This document shows positions 49,321-56,935 of a stretch of DNA of 64,000 bases, in pieces. The notes under the pieces are model-generated. The model ran no database searches and had not been told where the DNA came from. It saw only the letters and a program-made list of their open reading frames with translations. Within the stretch, counting starts at the first letter, position 1; every line of letters begins with the position of its first letter. Source of the stretch: DAOPJM01 sp035399665 (GTDB lineage Bacteria > Bacillota > Clostridia > Christensenellales > CAG-138); NCBI GenBank assembly GCA_035399665.1, contig DAOPJM010000002.1:44564-108563 (forward strand), read 5' to 3'. The position numbers and the translations under genes are program-made.

Positions 49321-50565
49321 ATGGAGCGAAGAATCTTGCACGCGGATTTCAACGGGTTTTACGCGTCGGTGGAATGTCTGCTGCACCCGGAGCTTAGGGA
49401 ATCGCCTGTCGCGGTGGCGGGGGATCCCGAGTCGCGCCACGGCATAATTCTCGCAAAAAACGAATATGCCAAAAAGTTCAAAATTAAGACGGGCGAGGCC
49501 ATATGGCAGGCAAGGCAGAAATGCCCCAACCTGGTGGTGGTCAAGCCTACTTTTGGCGAATATCTGAAGTTTTCTAAGCTGGGCAGACAGATATACTCCG
49601 AATATTCGGACAGAGTTGAGGCTTTCGGCTTGGATGAGAACTGGATAGATCTCACGGCGAGTACCGACGATTTTGAGGAGGCCGAGCGCATAGCGGAGGA
49701 AATACGCTTTCGCATAAAGGACGAGCTTGGCATAACAGTTTCCATAGGGCTTGCGAACAACAAGATATTCGCGAAGTTAGGCAGCGACATGAAAAAGCCC
49801 GATGCTCTCACGGTGATAACCCCTGATAATTACCGCGATTTGGTTTGGAATTTGCCCGCCTCCGATTTGCTGTATGTGGGGCGCTCCACGGGCGCAAAGC
49901 TCTTTCAAAGAGGCATAGTCACTATAGGCGATATTGCCCAGACAGACCCTAAGCTGTTAAAAAGCTGGCTCGGCAAGGGTGGCTTGATGCTTCACAGCTT
50001 TGCCAACGGGCTTGACAGCTCGGAAGTCATGCACACGGTGGACTCCAACCCTATAAAGAGCGTCGGGAACGGAGTTACCGCACCAAGAGACCTTGTAGAC
50101 AATGATGACGTCAGGCTTACTTTTATGATGCTTTGCGAGAGCGTTTCTGCAAGGCTTAGAAACAGCGGCTTTAGGGCGCGGACCGTTCAGATTTGCGTAA
50201 GGGATTGTGAGCTGTACTGGTTTGTACGTCAGAAGAAGCTGGACAGCCCGAGCTTTCTTACGGACGAGTTGCTGAAGGGGGCTATGGAGCTGTTTATGGC
50301 GAACTACGATTGGTATCGCCCCATACGTTCCCTCACCATCGCGGGCTGTGACCTCATACCCTTGGACGCTCCCGAGCAATTGACGCTGTTCAACGATGCA
50401 CAAATGCGCGAACGCCGCGAGAGAGCTGAATACACCATCGACGGGATAAGGGGAAGATTCGGCTACAATTCCGTACTTCGCGCCCTTATGCTCACAGATA
50501 AACGCATTGGTCTGATGAACCCAAAGGAGGAGCATATTATCTTCCCCGTGGGTTACAGGGCATAA
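49321..50565 (+). CDS. dinB: DNA polymerase IV (Y family)
   Basis: 414 residues. Active-site acidic residues: Asp9 in LHADFNGFYASVE and Asp105-Glu106 in GLDENWIDLT. The finger and thumb parts follow, and the little-finger domain begins near residue 240. It performs error-prone bypass of damaged DNA. The motif around Asp105 reads GLDENW rather than the common SIDEAY/F, within the range of Bacillota Pol IV. GGAGG lies before the ATG. The promoter and LexA box place it under SOS control. It ends QLTLF-like (EQLTLFNDAQ, about residue 355), the usual sliding-clamp motif region, followed by ~50 residues. Confidence 0.94.
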   Translation: MERRILHADFNGFYASVECLLHPELRESPVAVAGDPESRHGIILAKNEYAKKFKIKTGEAIWQARQKCPNLVVVKPTFGEYLKFSKLGRQIYSEYSDRVEAFGLDENWIDLTASTDDFEEAERIAEEIRFRIKDELGITVSIGLANNKIFAKLGSDMKKPDALTVITPDNYRDLVWNLPASDLLYVGRSTGAKLFQRGIVTIGDIAQTDPKLLKSWLGKGGLMLHSFANGLDSSEVMHTVDSNPIKSVGNGVTAPRDLVDNDDVRLTFMMLCESVSARLRNSGFRARTVQICVRDCELYWFVRQKKLDSPSFLTDELLKGAMELFMANYDWYRPIRSLTIAGCDLIPLDAPEQLTLFNDAQMRERRERAEYTIDGIRGRFGYNSVLRALMLTDKRIGLMNPKEEHIIFPVGYRA

Positions 50566-50583
50566 AAAAAGGGGGGACAGAGC

Positions 50584-50814
50584 ATGAAAAAATATGTAGC
50601 CGTGGATGTCTACATTGATGAAGACGGTGCTTTGCACCCTGTGTGTGTGCATTGGGATGACGGCAGGAGGTTTGAGGTGCAGACGGTGATAGAGGCGCGC
50701 AGAGCCGCATCACTAAAGGCGGGAGGGACGGGTATACGCTATCGCTGCCTGATATGCGGACAGGAGCGTTTTCTCTATTATGAGGACCCGAAGTGGTTTG
50801 TGGACGTGAAATAA
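50584..50814 (+). CDS. Small zinc-ribbon-like protein downstream of dinB
   Basis: 76 residues. The sequence has a beta-rich start (KKYVAVDVYIDEDGALHP) and a Cys pair in YRCLICGQERFLYYEDP. I recall small proteins of this type next to dinB in other Bacillota, but the function is unknown. It lies 18 bases after dinB behind GGGGGGACAG and would share the SOS promoter. A single CxxC could bind zinc as a dimer. Whether it affects Pol IV cannot be told from sequence. Confidence 0.75.
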   Translation: MKKYVAVDVYIDEDGALHPVCVHWDDGRRFEVQTVIEARRAASLKAGGTGIRYRCLICGQERFLYYEDPKWFVDVK

Positions 50815-50847
50815 TTTGCAAATTATGCAACCCTTGTGCCGTGTTTG

Positions 50848-50856
50848 TGGTATTAT
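50848..50856 (+). promoter_or_regulatory. Extended -10 element for the MFS gene
   Basis: TGG followed by TATTAT (50851-50856); no good -35 at 16-18 bases. A 15-base palindrome, TTGCA-AATTA-TGCAA (50816-50830), lies where the -35 would start and could be an operator. Confidence 0.4.
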
Positions 50857-50871
50857 TAGCGAGGGTGAATC

Positions 50872-51894
50872 ATGAAACATTATAAACTCGGAACAATGAC
50901 ATACTCGGTCGCACATTTCTGTGTGGACTTCGCCTGTGCGTTTCTGATGTTCAGAAGCGGAGCCGCCGCAGGCGGCTTCATCGCCGCGGTCATACTTTAC
51001 AACTTCTGCGCATTCGCGCTGCAAATGCCCTTTGGGGCGATTCTTGACAGACTTAATCGCAACAGCCTATTTGCCTGCTTGGGCTGCGCTCTTGTAGCGC
51101 TCTCATCGCTGTGCATGGGAGTACCGCTGCTGCTTGTTACCTTGGCGGGGCTTGGCAACGCTCTGTTCCATGTTGGAGGCGGAATAGACGTACTCAACGG
51201 CAGCGAGCATAAGTGCGGCGCACTTGGGGTGTTTGTCTCTCCGGGAGCGTTTGGTATATACTTTGGTACTATACTTGGCAAGGGTCAGGACCTTTCGATA
51301 TTTGTGCCTGTGGGGCTCGTTCTTATAAGCGCAGCGCTGCTGCCGCTGCTGTGCGGGCCAATTCATTCCCGAAACGCTGATGTGAAGCGCATTGAACCGC
51401 CGGAGAGCGGGGAAGTAGGGGCATTGCTTCTGCTGTTTGCCGTAGTAATGCTGCGCTCGTTCGTCGGGCTTATACAGAGCTTTCCGTGGAAGTCGCAAGG
51501 CTCGTGGGGACTGATACTGGTCTGTGCCGTGGTACTCGGCAAAACGGCGGGAGGCTTCTTAGCGGACTTTATTGGCATAAAGCGAGCTGCCGTGATAAGT
51601 CTTGGGCTGTCCGTCGTTCTGTACCTGTTTTCCGCAAACCCCTACGCGGGGGTGACAGCCGTATTCCTTTTCAACATGTCAATGCCCATGACGCTGTGGG
51701 CAGCGGCAAAGATACTTTACAACCTGAAGGGCTTCGCTTTCGGAATGCTGACCCTTGCGCTGTTCATTGGGTATTTGCCCGCGCAGCTCGGGCTTGGATC
51801 ATCGTTGACTCAGCCATGGGTGTACGCGGTGTTCACGGCAATTTCGCTTGTGCTGCTGTACTTTGGAGTGAGGCGGGTGGCAAGCCGTGCCTGA
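50872..51894 (+). CDS. Major facilitator superfamily transporter-like protein
   Basis: 340 residues with about ten to eleven membrane helices, shorter than a standard MFS protein (about 400, twelve helices). GAILDRLNRNS between helices 2 and 3 resembles the MFS motif A (GxLaDrxGrR), and GFLADFIGIKRAA in the second half repeats it, so the internal duplication is clear. The substrate is not evident. A GAGGGTG site precedes the ATG. It overlaps the next gene by eight bases. Confidence 0.75.
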   Translation: MKHYKLGTMTYSVAHFCVDFACAFLMFRSGAAAGGFIAAVILYNFCAFALQMPFGAILDRLNRNSLFACLGCALVALSSLCMGVPLLLVTLAGLGNALFHVGGGIDVLNGSEHKCGALGVFVSPGAFGIYFGTILGKGQDLSIFVPVGLVLISAALLPLLCGPIHSRNADVKRIEPPESGEVGALLLLFAVVMLRSFVGLIQSFPWKSQGSWGLILVCAVVLGKTAGGFLADFIGIKRAAVISLGLSVVLYLFSANPYAGVTAVFLFNMSMPMTLWAAAKILYNLKGFAFGMLTLALFIGYLPAQLGLGSSLTQPWVYAVFTAISLVLLYFGVRRVASRA

Positions 51895-52228
51895 GCTTCT
51901 GATGACGCTTGCGGTATCGCTGCTGCTGACGGAAGCGTTTGAGTCACTAACAGCTCTTCCTCTGGGGTTTCGAAGCTTTCATGATATGTCGCTGCTGTGG
52001 CTTGTCAATGTCGTTACCAACCCGCCTGTCGTCTTGAGCTACATACTTCTGTCAAGGGCGATATCGGCTCCGCCGTTGCTGCTCCAGCTGCCGTTGGAGT
52101 TTGCCGTCGTGCTTGTAGAGTGGCAGCTTTTTAAGCGCTTTGGCAGGGATATAAAACGCCCGCTGCTGTGCGCGATTGTGGTAAACGCGGTTTCCTATGG
52201 TTTGGGTTTGCTTATCAACCTGATTTAG
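51887..52228 (+). CDS. Small integral membrane protein
   Basis: 113 residues, with three to four hydrophobic helices (about 2-22, 35-58, 63-80 and 91-112) and a short basic loop KRFGRDIKRP. I do not recognise the family. It starts with GTG overlapping the end of the transporter gene by eight bases, so the two are coupled in translation and probably act together. No signal for secretion is visible. Confidence 0.6.
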   Translation: MPELLMTLAVSLLLTEAFESLTALPLGFRSFHDMSLLWLVNVVTNPPVVLSYILLSRAISAPPLLLQLPLEFAVVLVEWQLFKRFGRDIKRPLLCAIVVNAVSYGLGLLINLI

Positions 52229-52273
52229 CGCCGAATTGTAGACGAACATAAATAGGACAAAGGAGAACATACT

Positions 52274-52996
52274 ATGATTAAGAGGATTCTTGGCGTCGTA
52301 TTGGCGCTCGTGCTGTCACTGTCATTTGCAAGCGCTGTCGCCGCAGACGCAATAGTGATACCTGAGGACAGTTTTTCAACAGCTCACGACGGAGAGCTTG
52401 TCTATTGTTACAGAACATACACTTCAGCTAAGGACATCTCCGTATACGTCAGCCCCGAAGATAAGACTGAGACCGGAACGATAGCAGCGCGAGAGCCATT
52501 TGTAGTGAACTTTACCTACACCACGGATGAGGTTGAATGGGGCGTACTTGAAGCGGGCGAATGGCTGCTTATGGAAGGCTTGACCGTAAAGTACGACAAC
52601 ATCTCATTCATGGAGGATTATAAGGACAGAATCAAGGACTTCACCAACGAATTCAGTTCCGAAGGGCATGAGCAGCTTGTGTTCTGGACTTACCCGGGGT
52701 CAAGCGAATATATAGCCGTACCCGTTGACAACAGCGTAGGGTTTGACAAGGTGTATGTGGACGCAGACGGCGGCATATGGTGCTACACGCCTTATTTTAG
52801 GCAGGTTGAAGGCTGGGTATATGTCAACGCACCCGAGAGTAAAAAACAGGTTGTATTGAATCTTGAGGTATCCGAAGGCGTGTCTTCGCCTGTTGTTAAG
52901 AATCATAATTACACCTGGACGGTGGTCGCGATAGTCGCGGCCTTGACAGCCGCGGCAGGGACCGCGATAGTCATAGTCTACAAGAAAAAGAAGTAA
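52274..52996 (+). CDS. Secreted protein with C-terminal membrane anchor, unknown function
   Basis: 240 residues. A signal peptide (KRILGVVLALVLSLSFASAVAA, cut probably after AVAA) precedes a ~185-residue extracellular domain, mostly beta with several Tyr/Trp, then a membrane helix (about residues 215-235) and a basic KKKK tail. The segment DISVYVSPEDKTETGTIAAR resembles bacterial SH3-like repeats, but this is weak. AAAGGAG precedes the ATG. The gene stands alone or after the small membrane protein (45-base gap) and ends at a strong terminator. Confidence 0.75.
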   Translation: MIKRILGVVLALVLSLSFASAVAADAIVIPEDSFSTAHDGELVYCYRTYTSAKDISVYVSPEDKTETGTIAAREPFVVNFTYTTDEVEWGVLEAGEWLLMEGLTVKYDNISFMEDYKDRIKDFTNEFSSEGHEQLVFWTYPGSSEYIAVPVDNSVGFDKVYVDADGGIWCYTPYFRQVEGWVYVNAPESKKQVVLNLEVSEGVSSPVVKNHNYTWTVVAIVAALTAAAGTAIVIVYKKKK

Positions 52997-53018
52997 TCTG
53001 GACTTTAAGAGTAAGAAC

Positions 53019-53062
53019 AACACCCATCACAAGAGGAAACTTCCTTTTGTGACGGGTGTTTT
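53019..53062. terminator. Strong bidirectional terminator between the surface-protein gene and thyX
   Basis: Arms 53019-53038 and 53041-53060 pair over 20 positions with one mismatch and one G-U pair, followed by TTTT (53059-53062). The minus strand has a T-rich run (GTTGTTCTT) after the same hairpin. It closes both the plus-strand gene and the 11-gene minus-strand operon. Confidence 0.9.
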
Positions 53063-53090
53063 CATTTACCGTACTCCCTAAGGCTTAAGC

Positions 53091-53849
53091 TCAGGAGTTT
53101 TTGGCGTAATCCGCAAGTACCCTTAGGGCGTCGCTTTTGCGTATCACATTGCAGGCCTTGTTCTGGAAGTCGTTTTCAGGACAATAGCCCAAGGACACGC
53201 AGGAAGGCCCCGCACCCTCAAAGAGATCGGGAGACGCTTCTTTACAAAGCTTGAGCATCTTCATCGCCATGTCGCGAATCTCGGCTTGCGCATTCATGCA
53301 GCAGCGAATTTTAAACCAGTCGAGCAGAGCATGGGCATTCATGCCAATGATAGCCTTGAACTCGGTAGCTTCGGGCTTGAGATAGCGAAGCTCCTCCTCC
53401 TTATAACCGGCTTTCACGCCCTCATCGTACCACTCCTCGGTCATGGCAAGAAGGTCAAGAGCGGAAAGCTCAATGCATTCGCCGTTTGGCAAGGTGACAA
53501 GCGAGCTGTGCTCAAGTACGCTGCCCGGGAGCACCACGTCAAAGCTGCGCTTCCCGTGTTTTTCGGCTCGACCGCTCTTGATAAGATAGCTTGCTATACG
53601 TTTTCTGACGAGCTGCGCTTCGGTGACACGAGAATAGCCTTCAACTCCGAAGATGAAGTAGTCGAATTCGGTCGCGGCAAGGTGTCCCTTGTCAAGTATG
53701 TTCCGAACAAGCCGCTTGTCATATGAAGACGCTACTATTTCGTCAAGACTTCGTTCTGAACGCGTGAATCTTGCGGCTATGTCGGTGTAGACTCTGCCGC
53801 CTCCCGCAATCAGAACAACCTTTCCGTCTCCTACATGTTTGACGTTCAT
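53091..53849 (-). CDS. thyX: Divergent flavin-dependent thymidylate synthase (ThyX)
   Basis: 252 residues. The fold markers are present: SRVTEAQLVRKR (residues 73-84) and a C-terminal region MNAHALLDWFKIR...NAQAEIRDMA. The ThyX signature RHRx7S is here RKRx7S (Arg82, Lys83, Arg84, Ser92), and the usual Arg-Tyr after it reads Gly-Arg; the conserved NAR reads NAH. It therefore belongs to a divergent branch. ThyX makes dTMP from dUMP with methylenetetrahydrofolate and FADH2. The gene overlaps comEB by four bases (ATGA); with dUMP from ComEB and one-carbon units from the operon upstream, the thymidylate role is well supported. Confidence 0.85.
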   Translation of the reverse strand: MNVKHVGDGKVVLIAGGGRVYTDIAARFTRSERSLDEIVASSYDKRLVRNILDKGHLAATEFDYFIFGVEGYSRVTEAQLVRKRIASYLIKSGRAEKHGKRSFDVVLPGSVLEHSSLVTLPNGECIELSALDLLAMTEEWYDEGVKAGYKEEELRYLKPEATEFKAIIGMNAHALLDWFKIRCCMNAQAEIRDMAMKMLKLCKEASPDLFEGAGPSCVSLGYCPENDFQNKACNVIRKSDALRVLADYAKNS

Positions 53850-54265
53850 ACGAGTATTCCTCCCGCCGAAGTCACCACAAGCTTAATGCCGGCGTTTTTG
53901 ATTAGCCGCGAACATATAAGACAGGGTCTTGGGTCGGGTATCGGCTCATCGTTCTCAAAGCCGTACAGATAGAGCGTGGAATCGAGCATCTCGTTGCGGC
54001 TTGCGCTGATTATCGCGTTGCATTCCGCGTGAACCGCGACGCATTTTTCATACTGCTCGCCATGCGGAATGTTATTGACCTCGCGCCAGCAGGTACCGAC
54101 GTCACAGCAGTTTGTGTCGCCTCTGGGCGCACCATTATATCCCGTCGCAACTATCTCATCGTTCTTGACTATCACCGCTCCGTACTGACGTCGAAGGCAG
54201 GTGGAACGTTTGGCGACGGCCGCCGCTATATCCAAATAATAGTTATGTTTGCTTACCCTCGCCAT
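53846..54265 (-). CDS. comEB: dCMP deaminase (ComEB family)
   Basis: 139 residues. The zinc site is clear: HAECNAII (His and catalytic Glu) and PRPCLICSRL (two Cys). An added Cys-rich insert near CCDVGTCW is typical of dCMP deaminases of this family. It converts dCMP to dUMP, the substrate of ThyX encoded next with a four-base overlap. The family is often named ComEB after the competence operon, but here the context is nucleotide metabolism. It follows glyA by 16 bases. Confidence 0.92.
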   Translation of the reverse strand: MARVSKHNYYLDIAAAVAKRSTCLRRQYGAVIVKNDEIVATGYNGAPRGDTNCCDVGTCWREVNNIPHGEQYEKCVAVHAECNAIISASRNEMLDSTLYLYGFENDEPIPDPRPCLICSRLIKNAGIKLVVTSAGGILV

Positions 54266-54281
54266 TTCGTCCTCCCGTCAA

Positions 54282-55487
54282 TTATAGTCTGTTCTGCTTT
54301 GCAACGATGTCCTTGATTTTGCCCTGAACAGCCTCGCTGTTGTCACCTCTCAGCACATCGCAGATGATGTGTGCAATTTCCCTGCAATCGTCCTCCAAAA
54401 GTCCGCGTGTCGTGACGGCGGCGGTGCCGATACGGATGCCGCTTGCGTACTTGGGCTTCTGAAGATCGTTGGGGATCATGTTTTTATTGGTGGTAATGGC
54501 ATGCTCGACAAGACGCTGCTGCGCGTCAAGACCGGTCACGCCAAAGGAGTTCATAACATCGAGCAGGAAAACATGGTTATCCGTGCCGCCGCTTACTATG
54601 ATGCCGCCGCACTCCTTGAAGCCCTCGACCATAGCCTTGGCATTAGCGCGAATCTGCTTGGCGTAAGCCACAAACTCGGGGCGGGAAGCCTCGTCTAAGC
54701 AAACGGCCTTGCCCGCGATAACGTGCATCAACGGTCCGCCCTGAATACGCGGGAACACCGCGCTGTTGATAGCCTTTCTGTACTGCTCCTTCATGAGTAT
54801 CATACCGCCTCTTGGCCCGCGAAGGGTCTTGTGGGTGGTGGTTGTTACAACGTCGGCATAGGGGACGGGGGAGGGATGCTCACCCGCCGCAACCAGACCC
54901 GCTATGTGAGCCATATCAACTATGAGGTATGCGCCGACGCTGTCGGCTATCTCGCGGAAGCGCGGGAAGTCGATAATGCGCGAATAGGCGGATGCGCCCG
55001 CAACGATGGCCTTTGGATGGAACTCGTCCGCTTTGGCCTGTACGTCGGCATAGTCGATGTAGCCGTTTGCGTCAACGCCGTAATGAACGAAGTTGTACAT
55101 CCTGCCGGAGAAGCTCACGGGTGAACCATGTGTAAGGTGTCCGCCATTGTTGAGATCCATAGCAAGAACAGTGTCGCCCGGTTCAAGCAGCGCGAAGTAT
55201 GCGGCCATGTTAGCGGTGGAACCGCTGTGAGGCTGCACATTTGCGGCTTCCGCGTGGAACAGCTCCTTGGCAAGGCGAATAGCTTCGCGTTCGACTTCGT
55301 CAACGACTTCACAGCCGCCATAGTAACGAGCGGCGGGGTAGCCCTCAGCGTACTTATTGGTGAGAACGCTGCCGACTGCTGCAAGAACGTCCTTTGAGAC
55401 AAAGTTCTCGGAGGCAATAAGCTCCAAACCGTTGTTCTGACGTTCCTTTTCCTTTTCGATAAGCTCCATAATGTAAGTTGATGACAT
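54282..55487 (-). CDS. glyA: Serine hydroxymethyltransferase
   Basis: 401 residues. The PLP lysine lies in TTTTHKTLRGPRGG (about residue 226). It interconverts serine and glycine and charges tetrahydrofolate with a methylene group. Family segments: GLELIASENFVS, NVQPHSGSTANMAAYFALL and VDMAHIAGLVAAGEHPSPV. The position between lpdA (12 bases) and comEB (16 bases) links it both to glycine cleavage and to thymidylate synthesis. AGGAGG precedes the ATG. Confidence 0.97.
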   Translation of the reverse strand: MSSTYIMELIEKEKERQNNGLELIASENFVSKDVLAAVGSVLTNKYAEGYPAARYYGGCEVVDEVEREAIRLAKELFHAEAANVQPHSGSTANMAAYFALLEPGDTVLAMDLNNGGHLTHGSPVSFSGRMYNFVHYGVDANGYIDYADVQAKADEFHPKAIVAGASAYSRIIDFPRFREIADSVGAYLIVDMAHIAGLVAAGEHPSPVPYADVVTTTTHKTLRGPRGGMILMKEQYRKAINSAVFPRIQGGPLMHVIAGKAVCLDEASRPEFVAYAKQIRANAKAMVEGFKECGGIIVSGGTDNHVFLLDVMNSFGVTGLDAQQRLVEHAITTNKNMIPNDLQKPKYASGIRIGTAAVTTRGLLEDDCREIAHIICDVLRGDNSEAVQGKIKDIVAKQNRL

Positions 55488-55499
55488 AGTATCCTCCTA

Positions 55500-56906
55500 T
55501 TATTTCTTTTGCGCCGTACGGCGTGCAGGCATAGTGTGTATAGAGTTTCCGTGCGAGGCTTCGACCGCCTCAGTAACAGCTTCGGAGAAAGTCGGGTGAG
55601 CTCTGAGCGAGAGCAAAAGCTGCTCATCGTCAAGACCGTTTACAAGGGCGAGCGTAAGCTCCGCGATCATGTCGGTGGCTCTGGGGCACATTAGCTGAGC
55701 GCCCAAGAGCTTGCCGCTGTCGGACTCGAATACGAGCTTGATAAAGCTGCGATCCGCCTGCTCAATGAGTGTTTTGGCATTGCCGTTCATGACATATTTA
55801 CCCGTGCGAACCGAAACACCCTTGGCTTTCGCTTCATCGGCGGTGACGCCGACGCAGGCTATTTCAGGTTCGGTGTATACGCAGGATGGGACTATGTTCG
55901 CGTTGACGGACGGCGTCTTGCCAAGCATATACTCAACAGCGGATATGGCTTGAGCCTCAGCCGCGTGAGCCAACTGCAGCCTGCCGTTCAGATCTCCGAC
56001 GGCGACTATTGAGGGAATCGAGCTTTCATAACGTTCATTCACGGCCACAAATCTGCCGTTCATGGCGATATCAAGGTTTGCCGCGAATAACCCTTCGGTG
56101 TTCGGACGCCTGCCTGTGCAGATAAGGACGCCATCGCAGGGGATTGACTGCTCCTTGCCGCGCTGTGAGAAACGCACCGCAAGCGGCTCGTCATCCACAA
56201 TCTCCATAACAGAAGCCGAAGTGAAGGCCGTAATACCGCGCTTACGGTAAATCATGGAGAGGTTTTGCGAAATCTCACGATCCATCATCGGAAGCAGTCG
56301 GTCGAGAGCTTCGACTATGGTTACGCTGCAGCCGAGCTTGGAGTATATCTCCGCGATCTCAACGCCGATGACGCCGCCGCCGACTATTACAAGTCTGTCT
56401 ACAAGCTTGCCCTGCCCTTCAAGCAGGGAGTCACTTGAAAACACGCCGACTTTGTCGGATCCCTTGATAGGCGGTATGGAGGGCTTGGAGCCGCTTGCCG
56501 CCATAATGTGTTCGGCAGTATAACACACGCCGCCGACTTCGACGCTGTGTGCGCCCGTTATAACGCCGTTGCCCGAAATCACCGCAACGTCGTTTGCCTC
56601 AAGCAGGGAGGCCACGCCATCTCTTAGCGTCTTTACGGTGTTGTTCTTAAAATCGTGCATAGCGTTAAAGTTGAAGGCGGCATTTTCAACGCTGACGCCT
56701 ATGGATGAAAGCTCGGAGAGCTTCCCATAAGAGTTTGCGCAGTGCATGAGAGCCTTGGTGGGGATGCAGCCGCGATTCAAGCAGGTACCGCCTAATAGGT
56801 CGCGCTCGATGAGAGCTGTTTTCATGCCCTCCTGAGCCGCCTTGATTGCGCCGACATAACCCGCGGGACCGCCGCCGATAATGATAAGATCTAACTGTTC
56901 AGCCAT
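55500..56906 (-). CDS. lpdA: Dihydrolipoyl dehydrogenase (L protein of glycine cleavage)
   Basis: 468 residues. The FAD motif IIGGGPAGYVGAIKAAQEG, the redox disulfide in GGTCLNRGCIPTK (CxxxxC) and the NAD motif VIVGGGVIGVEIAE are all intact; the C-terminal HAHPTFSE-like region reads RAHPTFSEAVTEAV with the catalytic His-Glu pair. It reoxidises the lipoamide of GcvH. The start is ATG 56906 after GAGGAGAGAA; the longer frame to 56918 adds MRRE and ignores this site. It follows gcvPB by 29 bases. Confidence 0.95.
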   Translation of the reverse strand: MAEQLDLIIIGGGPAGYVGAIKAAQEGMKTALIERDLLGGTCLNRGCIPTKALMHCANSYGKLSELSSIGVSVENAAFNFNAMHDFKNNTVKTLRDGVASLLEANDVAVISGNGVITGAHSVEVGGVCYTAEHIMAASGSKPSIPPIKGSDKVGVFSSDSLLEGQGKLVDRLVIVGGGVIGVEIAEIYSKLGCSVTIVEALDRLLPMMDREISQNLSMIYRKRGITAFTSASVMEIVDDEPLAVRFSQRGKEQSIPCDGVLICTGRRPNTEGLFAANLDIAMNGRFVAVNERYESSIPSIVAVGDLNGRLQLAHAAEAQAISAVEYMLGKTPSVNANIVPSCVYTEPEIACVGVTADEAKAKGVSVRTGKYVMNGNAKTLIEQADRSFIKLVFESDSGKLLGAQLMCPRATDMIAELTLALVNGLDDEQLLLSLRAHPTFSEAVTEAVEASHGNSIHTMPARRTAQKK

Positions 56907-56935
56907 TTCTCTCCTCATGAAGGTGGTTTTAGTTC

